Shown here one piece after another: positions 57,769-64,000 of a stretch of 64,000 nt of DNA (positions are counted from its first letter, which is position 1; each line of letters opens with the position of its first letter). The stretch is taken from positions 4,278,001 through 4,342,000 of the forward strand of contig NZ_CP032482.1 in the NCBI RefSeq assembly GCF_003600645.1, read 5' to 3'. The position numbers were made by a program, and so were the translations under genes. Source of the stretch: Yersinia rochesterensis. Lineage in GTDB: Bacteria; Pseudomonadota; Gammaproteobacteria; Enterobacterales; Enterobacteriaceae. Below the pieces are notes generated by a model. It searched no databases. It was given only the letters and a program-made list of their open reading frames with translations, and had not been told where the DNA came from.

Positions 57769-58753
57769 CTAATCGCCGCCGGTCAATGCGCTGTAATCCC
57801 ATGGATAGTAAGGTACTCAGCGCCAGCGCTAACGCGAAGACATAGAAAATATCCAACACCGGATAGCCAGTAAAATCATAATGATGGGTGCGGATAAAAT
57901 GAATAATAAGCGCATGGAAACCGTAAATCGCTAGCGAATGCCCGGCAAGCCAACTCAACCAGGCAATGGGCTGATTCAGACAATTTTTAAACCATACCAG
58001 CAGTGATACCGCCGCAACAAAAACTAACGGGCCGCAGTACATATAGAATGTATCCGCAAAGCTGCCATTGATTCGCGTCTGTTTCTCCGTTGAGACAGCA
58101 ATAAATATCACGCTCATAATAAACAACAATGCAGCGCCCCAACTGATGGCCCGTCCCCGCGTATCAAGCATGCCAATGGCCCGCCCCAGCAACGCATACA
58201 ACAAGTAATAGAAGGTATCGCCGTAGATATAGAGATTGATTGGCAATAAATGGAAGTGGTCAAAGGTGTATTGGCTGGTCTGCGGGTTAGCCACCACCGC
58301 TAGCAACAGAATGACCACCGCCAGATAGCGGCCTGATACCGGTTTAACATTAATCAGCGGTGAAACCAGGTAAACCACGATAATGGCGTAGAAAAACCAT
58401 AAATGATAAAACACCGGTTTTTGCAGGATATTGTTCAGCGCCGCCCAACCATTGATGGGAGTCAGCGTCGAAATATAAATCAGTGCAATCAAACTGTAGA
58501 ACAATAAACACAGCCCAATGCGGGTAAAATGCTTTTTCTGTGCGCTTTTTTCACCAAAAAATAGATAACCGGAGATCATAAAGAACAAAGGCACACAAGC
58601 TCGGGAGGCCGAATTCAGCAGATTGGCAATGTCCCAATTCATTTCTCCCACCTGCGCACCACTGGTGACGTAATAAGTCGTGGCATGGATCATGACCACC
58701 ATAATGCAGGCGACGGCCCGCAAGTTATCAATCCACCCTATCTTATTGGTCAT
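57761..58753 (-). CDS. wecH: WecH-like O-acetyltransferase
   Basis: A 330-residue acyltransferase-3 membrane protein with about ten helices. The N-terminal IDNLRAVACIMVVMIH carries the family His, and RACVPLFFMISGYLFFG follows. The sequence tracks E. coli WecH (YiaH), which O-acetylates enterobacterial common antigen. ATG 58753 is preferred over one four codons upstream. Confidence 0.88.
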   Translation of the reverse strand: MTNKIGWIDNLRAVACIMVVMIHATTYYVTSGAQVGEMNWDIANLLNSASRACVPLFFMISGYLFFGEKSAQKKHFTRIGLCLLFYSLIALIYISTLTPINGWAALNNILQKPVFYHLWFFYAIIVVYLVSPLINVKPVSGRYLAVVILLLAVVANPQTSQYTFDHFHLLPINLYIYGDTFYYLLYALLGRAIGMLDTRGRAISWGAALLFIMSVIFIAVSTEKQTRINGSFADTFYMYCGPLVFVAAVSLLVWFKNCLNQPIAWLSWLAGHSLAIYGFHALIIHFIRTHHYDFTGYPVLDIFYVFALALALSTLLSMGLQRIDRRRLVS

Positions 58754-58954
58754 GCATACTCTCAATCACCTATTTTTATACTTAGAAGCGCCTAGTTATT
58801 TAGGGCATCAATAATCAGGTTGCAAACAATAACGTAAATTCAACTTATACCCAAAGTAAATGAAACTGCGTCAAGGACAAAGGCATTACCCAAAATCTAC
58901 AAAGGGTTATTGTTGCTAAAACGTTATATTGACGGCAAAATAACCGCCCTAATA

Positions 58955-58982
58955 CACTCAGATGCTATACTTTATCTGAGTG
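58955..58982 (+). promoter_or_regulatory. Hairpin in the mdfA leader
   Basis: CACTCAGA/TCTGAGTG form an 8-bp stem, with T6 seven nt later, 38 nt before the mdfA start. It may act as an attenuator. mdfA itself has no visible Shine-Dalgarno (AATAGCTTAACTT before ATG). Confidence 0.5.
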
Positions 58983-59019
58983 CCTCCATTTTTTATGTTT
59001 ATTATTAATAGCTTAACTT

Positions 59020-60249
59020 ATGCAAACTTCATTTTCACCCGCGACGCGTTTAGGTCGACGGGCGCTTTTATTTCCCCTGTGTTTGGTATTATTCGAATTT
59101 ACCACCTATATCGCCAACGATATGATTCAGCCCGGTATGCTGGCGGTGGTTGCCGATTTTAATGCCAGCATTGAGTGGGTTCCGACCTCCATGACCGCTT
59201 ATCTGGCTGGCGGGATGTTTCTGCAATGGTTGCTGGGGCCATTATCGGATCGCCGTGGACGTCGCCCGGTGATGCTGGTTGGCGTCGCATTCTTTGTGGT
59301 GACGTGCCTTGCCATATTATTGGTCACGTCAATTGAACAGTTTATCGCCATGCGCTTCCTGCAAGGGATCGGCTTGTGCTTTATCGGCGCTGTCGGCTAC
59401 GCCACTATTCAGGAGTCATTTGAAGAAGCGGTCTGTATTAAAATCACCGCGCTGATGGCAAATGTGGCGTTAATTGCTCCGCTGCTCGGCCCCTTGGCCG
59501 GTGCCGCCTTGATACATGTCGCCCCGTGGCAATCCATGTTTGTGATATTCGCAGTGCTGGGTGCCATTTCATTTGCCGGATTGTGGCGCGCAATGCCAGA
59601 AACCGCCTCGCGCAAAGGGGAGAAACTGTCAGTAGGGGCGATGTGGCACGATTATAAGCAAGTGCTCGCCAACCGCCGTTTTCTGTGCGGATCCCTGGCA
59701 TTGGGTTTTGCCAGTTTGCCCCTGCTGGCATGGATTGCACAATCGCCAGTGATTCTGATCAGTGGTGAAAAATTATCTACTGTGGAATATGGCGTTTTGC
59801 AGGTGCCCATTTTCGGCGCACTGATTATCGGTAACCTGGCACTGGCGAGACTGAGCGGCAAAACCTCAATTCCACAGCTTATCCGCTATGGCGCAGGCCC
59901 GATGATTATTGGCCTAATGATTGCCGCCGGCTCTACCCTCTATTCATCCCATGCTTATTTGTGGATGACGGCGGGATTGAGTCTTTATGCTTTTGGTATC
60001 GGCCTGGCAAACGCCGGTTTGGTGCGCCTAACCCTATTCTCCAGCGATATCAGTAAAGGCACGGTGTCGGCTGCCATGGGGATGATCTGTATGATGGTCT
60101 TCACCTTGGGAATTGAGTTCGCCAAAGTGGCCTATTTGTGGGGCAACAGTGGAATATTTAATCTGTTCAATCTCATCAGTGGCCTGCTATGGCTGGGCTT
60201 GGTGATGATTTTTATCCGCCGTCAGCCGGATACAGTGGTCGCGGAGTAG
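59020..60249 (+). CDS. mdfA: Multidrug/proton antiporter MdfA
   Basis: A 409-residue MFS DHA1 antiporter with 12 helices. The key membrane-embedded acids Glu and Asp are in [15 protein letters not shown], at the places of Glu26 and Asp34 in E. coli MdfA. Motif A ([13 protein letters not shown]) and motif C ([12 protein letters not shown]) are present. It exports cationic and neutral drugs and supports alkaline pH tolerance in E. coli. The 3' end overlaps the hipA remnant by 28 nt in opposite orientation. Confidence 0.93.
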   Translation: MQTSFSPATRLGRRALLFPLCLVLFEFTTYIANDMIQPGMLAVVADFNASIEWVPTSMTAYLAGGMFLQWLLGPLSDRRGRRPVMLVGVAFFVVTCLAILLVTSIEQFIAMRFLQGIGLCFIGAVGYATIQESFEEAVCIKITALMANVALIAPLLGPLAGAALIHVAPWQSMFVIFAVLGAISFAGLWRAMPETASRKGEKLSVGAMWHDYKQVLANRRFLCGSLALGFASLPLLAWIAQSPVILISGEKLSTVEYGVLQVPIFGALIIGNLALARLSGKTSIPQLIRYGAGPMIIGLMIAAGSTLYSSHAYLWMTAGLSLYAFGIGLANAGLVRLTLFSSDISKGTVSAAMGMICMMVFTLGIEFAKVAYLWGNSGIFNLFNLISGLLWLGLVMIFIRRQPDTVVAE

Positions 60250-60993
60250 TCTATTTTGTGTTGGGGAATAAACTCCCCAACATGTTTATAGTCGAAATCA
60301 GTGTGTAACTGCGACCAATGTGCACGTAACATAATCTTATGTTCTTCATTCATCGGTAATGTAGCCAACATATCAGGCCAGTCGCGACGGGCTGTTTGTA
60401 CCGCGTCTTCCAGATGGTTTTTTATCGCAGGATAGGATACTCCGATGCGTTCACTCCATATTTTGAACGTCGCCAAACTCATTGAATACCAGCGTTTTTC
60501 TCTCGCCATATTCAACGCCAACTCAGACTCATGCGGAATATAGGCTTTAGTAAAAACAATATCATAGGCTGGAGAGAGTGTTGCGTGGCGACCATCAGGG
60601 TAGATGACGGTCCAATTTTTAAGATGAGCATCACCATTAGCCAACATGATGTTAGCCAACAATCGGCAGGCCATTCGTTGAATATCAGCTAATCCACCGC
60701 CGTTGTCATGCAAAATACCAGCAATTTGTTCATAATTATTACCTTGGTATTTTTTGTCGGGGTACACATTAAATATTTGTGCAAAGTCTTCAGTATGTAC
60801 TCGCCCCTGCACTGTGCGATCAAAACGTCGGATCAGATAAATATGCTCACCCGGCGGTAATTGGATGTCAGGTAAATAATCAATCTGCTCTCTGGATACC
60901 AATTTAATATCGGGTATAGTGAACCGACACCCCGATGCGAACCTCTCCCAGAAACAGTGCCAGCCCTTCAACTCTCTCAACCTGTTGGCGCAT
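60222..60993 (-). pseudogene. hipA: hipA toxin kinase with internal deletion
   Basis: Translation from ATG 60993 (GGAGG upstream) gives a normal HipA start (MRQQVERVEGLALFLGEVRIG) but stops after 29 codons. The remaining C-terminal kinase part continues in another frame from about 60920: DIKLVS, YLIRRFDR, the catalytic ANGDAHLKN and metal-binding SPAYDIVFT. Roughly 170 residues between are lost. The kinase core looks intact but lacks the N-terminal lobe and a proper start, so toxicity is unlikely. Confidence 0.82.
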
Positions 60994-61026
60994 CAATTAA
61001 TCCTCCAGATGTTTATATTTCTGCTG

Positions 61027-61308
61027 CTATGGGTTGCTATGCTCGCCGTTCTTTTCAATCTCTGCCATGCTTATCGAGTTCAGCCCTTGGCGCAATTCCC
61101 GAGCTTGTTCACGCGTCACGAAGACCATTTCCAAATTAAAACCATCCAGAATACGCAGCAGAGTGGAAAGATTGATATCTCCGCCTTTTTCAAACTTAGA
61201 AACCTGTTGTTGCGTCATGCCATTAACCAGCCGCATATCAGATTGTTTGAGTTTCTGCTGCTGACGGATACCTTTTATTTCCTCTGCAATCTCTGTCAAT
61301 GTTCTCAT
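61027..61308 (-). CDS. hipB: HipB-type antitoxin/repressor
   Basis: A 93-residue XRE-family helix-turn-helix protein (MTQQQVSKFEKGGDINLSTL), intact, lying 33 nt upstream of the broken hipA. HipB normally represses its own operon and neutralises HipA. With hipA decayed it may persist as a stand-alone repressor, or protect against HipA from elsewhere. Confidence 0.88.
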   Translation of the reverse strand: MRTLTEIAEEIKGIRQQQKLKQSDMRLVNGMTQQQVSKFEKGGDINLSTLLRILDGFNLEMVFVTREQARELRQGLNSISMAEIEKNGEHSNP

Positions 61309-61382
61309 ATCAGCTCAATTACATTCTTTGTGATGTATTTTAACCATAGCTCATGTTAAGAGATGTTAGATAAATGAGAGAG

Positions 61383-63275
61383 TCAATTCCCAGAAGAAAA
61401 CAGCCCGCTGTCGCGCAGGAAATGGTCATTGCCCCGGCGGCGGGTGAAGCCACTGCGGTCAAAGAATTCAAGAATTTGAATCGCCAATTTGCGACCGATA
61501 CCCAGTCTATCGCGAAAATCTGCTGCACTGGTACTGCCTTGGCTGGCATCCAGCTCACGAATTAAATCAGCAAACTGCTCAATACGCTGGCTCAGATAAT
61601 AGCGGTCGGGAACAATTGCCGTGATGTAGCCCAGCTGCGCGGCCTTGCGTAATAAGTTGCGCATTTCGCCTTCATCCATTGCCAACTCTGCGGCTAAATC
61701 ACGTACCCACCATGGTAAATCAACAAAATAGTGGGAAACTTGCTGCCATCGTGCTTGTTCTTGCGCAGTAAATCCTAATCCATGTTCGGGCAGGTGCAGC
61801 CAACCGCGAGTATTCTTTAGCGCGCCCTGTTTTAGCAAATTATCAATCAAACGAAACACTAAATTTTCATCCAGTGTCGGCAATGCCATGCGCCGCAAAC
61901 GCGCCCGACCTAACCCTAACTGATCATTATGTTGCTGATGATAAAGGCATAAAACATGCAATAAGGTTTGTTGCGCTTGTTGGGCATGAGGGCTAGACAA
62001 TGCAATATCACCGGCAATAACGCAGTCAGTATCTGCCAATAATGCGGCCATATCATGGCTGCTAAGCTGGCGCGCCCAACTGAACTTACCCACAGAGAGC
62101 GGCCCTTGCGCCAAATGCAGCTCCAGCACTTCACTGTCTGACTTCGCTTGCGCTAACGCGGTTAACCACGCCAAAAATGCCGGTTGCCGCTTACCTCGTT
62201 TTGGCACCGCCAGGTGGAGAACCCGCGCGGCACCCAAGGTCTTTTTCGCGGCAATATCCCGCAGGATTAGCCGGTCATTCTCAGCCAGCCATAGGGGGGT
62301 ATCCAGCAATATCTCGGCCAGTATCGATTGGGATTTATTGCCCTCCGGCTGAGAGCTGCTCAGCAGTGAAAAGCGCCCGGTAATATGGCTGGCAGCATGA
62401 TGCAAATGCAGCGGTTGCCAATGCTGTATCGGTTCATCGGCATCGACAATAACCAAAACCCGATCAACGGATTCTGGTGGCTGTTGCCCTAATAGCCAGT
62501 CGCCGCGATTGATTTGTTGTTTGCTAATATCGCCGGTGATATTCAGCGCAATGCGCTGCCCCACTTGCGCCTGTTGCGTATCTTGGTTTTGAGCATGGAT
62601 GCCCCGCACCCGCACCGGACAATCGCTGCCAGTGAGCCATAGAGTATCGCCCACCGCCACTTTGCCCGCCAGCGCCGTCCCCGTGACCACTAAACCGGCA
62701 CCTTTCACACTGAATGCGCGGTCAATCGCCAGCCTAAAACGCCGCTGTAGCCGGCTATTATTTTCATCTTGCTGATGACATTGCGCCAGATGCTCGCGCA
62801 ATTCGCTGATACCGCAATCGGCTGTCGCTGCCGTGACAAACAGAGTGACTTGCTCTGCTGGCCAGCCTTGAGCTGACAGTTCAGCCATCACTTGCTGGCG
62901 GACTTGCTCAATCCGCTCGCCAGATGCTCGGTCAGCTTTAGTCAGCGCGACCGTCAATGTCGGGTGGCCCGTCAGCCGTAAAATCGCCAGATGCTCGCGA
63001 GTTTGCGCCATTACGCCATCATCACACGCCACCACCAGCAAAGCTTGATCAATGCCGCCCACGCCAGCCAACATATTGGCAAGAAATTTCTCATGTCCGG
63101 GGATATCAATAAACCCAATGATGCTGTCATCCGGTTGTGGCCAATAGGCATAGCCCAAGTCAATGGTCATTCCGCGCTGCTTTTCTTCCGGCAAGCGGTC
63201 AGCATTGACCCCGGTAATCGCCTGTAAAAGCGTGGTTTTACCGTGGTCAACATGTCCCGCGGTTGCAATAATCAT
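61383..63275 (-). CDS. selB: Selenocysteine-specific elongation factor SelB
   Basis: SelB is a 630-residue GTPase that brings selenocysteyl-tRNA to UGA codons marked by a SECIS hairpin. G motifs are clear: GHVDHGKT (G1), DIPGHEKF (G3) and LTKAD (G4). Domains II-III follow, and the C-terminal third contains the winged-helix repeats that bind SECIS RNA (ending with [21 protein letters not shown]). Its start overlaps the selA stop by 4 nt. Confidence 0.96.
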   Translation of the reverse strand: MIIATAGHVDHGKTTLLQAITGVNADRLPEEKQRGMTIDLGYAYWPQPDDSIIGFIDIPGHEKFLANMLAGVGGIDQALLVVACDDGVMAQTREHLAILRLTGHPTLTVALTKADRASGERIEQVRQQVMAELSAQGWPAEQVTLFVTAATADCGISELREHLAQCHQQDENNSRLQRRFRLAIDRAFSVKGAGLVVTGTALAGKVAVGDTLWLTGSDCPVRVRGIHAQNQDTQQAQVGQRIALNITGDISKQQINRGDWLLGQQPPESVDRVLVIVDADEPIQHWQPLHLHHAASHITGRFSLLSSSQPEGNKSQSILAEILLDTPLWLAENDRLILRDIAAKKTLGAARVLHLAVPKRGKRQPAFLAWLTALAQAKSDSEVLELHLAQGPLSVGKFSWARQLSSHDMAALLADTDCVIAGDIALSSPHAQQAQQTLLHVLCLYHQQHNDQLGLGRARLRRMALPTLDENLVFRLIDNLLKQGALKNTRGWLHLPEHGLGFTAQEQARWQQVSHYFVDLPWWVRDLAAELAMDEGEMRNLLRKAAQLGYITAIVPDRYYLSQRIEQFADLIRELDASQGSTSAADFRDRLGIGRKLAIQILEFFDRSGFTRRRGNDHFLRDSGLFSSGN

Positions 63276-64000
63276 GGTGCCAACTCCCTGAGCAACGCCG
63301 TTTCATCCTCCAGACAGCGCAAATCCAACCATAAACGCCCATCAGCCACGCGGCCAATAATGGGTTTAGCCAAGCTACGCCAGCGTGCCGTCAATGCCTC
63401 CAGCGCACTGCCGCTGCCATTTTTAGGCGTAAATGTTACCGCCCAACTGGGTAACCGGCCTACCGGTAATGAACCACTGCCAATTTGCGACCAGCATGGC
63501 TCAACAGCCAATGTAAAATCGACACCATAGCTGCCATTGAGTGCCGCCAACACCCGCTGGGCGCTCTCGGCAATATCCTGCGCCGGACGAGTCAGTCGCC
63601 GCAGGGTCGGTAACAACTCACTCAAGCGGTCGGGCTGCTGATAGAGGCGCAAAGTGGCGTCTAGCGCGGCTAATGTCATTTTATCGGCTCGTAATACCCG
63701 CTTGAGCGGATGCTGCTGTAATTGTTCAATCCACTGTTTTTTACCGAGAATGATCCCCGCCTGTGGGCCGCCAAGCAGTTTATCCCCCGAGAAAGTCACT
63801 AAATCGACACCCGCCGCAATCAACTGCTGTGGCATCGGCTCAGCCGGTAAGCCGTAGCGGATCATATCCACCAGCGAACCGCTGCCCAGATCTGTTGCGG
63901 TCGGAATCGCAAATTCATGCCCCAAAGCTGCCAATTGTTGCTCCGCCACCGAGGCCGTAAAACCCTCAATACTGTAATTGCTGGTGTGCACTTTCATCAG
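63272..64000 (-). CDS. selA: Selenocysteine synthase SelA (C-terminal part)
   Basis: SelA converts seryl-tRNA-Sec to selenocysteyl-tRNA using selenophosphate and PLP. Only about 243 C-terminal residues are in the window; the frame runs off the right edge. The PLP lysine is in [14 protein letters not shown], and [14 protein letters not shown] is a family hallmark. It is co-transcribed with selB. Confidence 0.95.
   Translation of the reverse strand: MMKVHTSNYSIEGFTASVAEQQLAALGHEFAIPTATDLGSGSLVDMIRYGLPAEPMPQQLIAAGVDLVTFSGDKLLGGPQAGIILGKKQWIEQLQQHPLKRVLRADKMTLAALDATLRLYQQPDRLSELLPTLRRLTRPAQDIAESAQRVLAALNGSYGVDFTLAVEPCWSQIGSGSLPVGRLPSWAVTFTPKNGSGSALEALTARWRSLAKPIIGRVADGRLWLDLRCLEDETALLRELAP

Noticed and set aside
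58980..59162. 60-residue frame overlapping the mdfA start, as a possible leader peptide
   Set aside because: Most of it overlaps mdfA in another frame, and its start codon lies in the hairpin with no ribosome site.
1..64000. CRISPR arrays, rRNA genes and complete insertion sequences
   Set aside because: I looked for regularly spaced repeats, transposase motifs and rRNA and found none in the window.

Overview
The window looks like chromosome of a Yersinia, most likely Y. enterocolitica or a close environmental relative. The protein sequences are enterobacterial (BcsEFG, Dpp, UhpABC, EptB, XylFGH/AB/R, WecH, MdfA, SelAB). A Yersinia-type palindromic intergenic repeat lies between xylA and xylB. 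The species call is inference; no rRNA or marker gene is present.

Layout. 1-2805: end of a cellulose operon (bcsE partial, bcsF, bcsG), + strand. 2991-8907: dppABCDF dipeptide ABC transporter, - strand. 9574-14209: AT-rich two-partner secretion cassette (short TpsA, TpsB, short TpsA), ending near a tRNA-Pro. 14704-18245: uhpABC sugar-phosphate sensing, without uhpT. 18346-23141: eptB, an Ohr/OsmC peroxidase, a membrane-anchored hydrolase and a DUF1003 protein. 23203-27947: histidine utilisation (hutU, hutH, permease) with a HutC-type operator. 28367-28961: fused remnants of a LacI-type repressor and a FucP-type permease. 29090-35208: a GNAT acetyltransferase, a 1.2 kb gene-free stretch, and an EvgAS/BvgAS-like pair whose response regulator is broken by a 7-bp tandem duplication.

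35598-46524 is a nearly complete P4-like phage satellite of 10.9 kb in the 3' end of tRNA-Sec (selC). It has an integrase, att cores and arm repeats, alpha primase-helicase, two clusters of alpha-type iterons, a CI-RNA-like immunity region with a terminator, an AlpA/Vis regulator, Sid- and Delta-like genes with a Delta-binding site, and a possible cos site. It carries two AT-rich cargo modules. One is an OLD-family ATPase/Toprim nuclease between cos and int, where P4 elements usually carry defence genes. The other is a PD-(D/E)XK-like protein split over two frames by an in-phase U7 slippery heptamer, lying between the alpha gene and a 35-bp copy of the alpha 3' end. These two modules, especially the second, are the best candidates for an undescribed system. 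Traces of an older P4-type integrase lie just outside the left att.

46733-55153: the xylose regulon (xylR, xylFGH, xylA, xylB). 55214-60249: orphan fimbrial chaperone, isochorismatase-fold hydrolase, GlxA-type regulator, wecH and mdfA. 60222-61308: a decayed hipA with an intact hipB. 61383-64000: selB and selA (partial), which with selC form the selenocysteine machinery; the satellite sits in the tRNA gene that this machinery needs.
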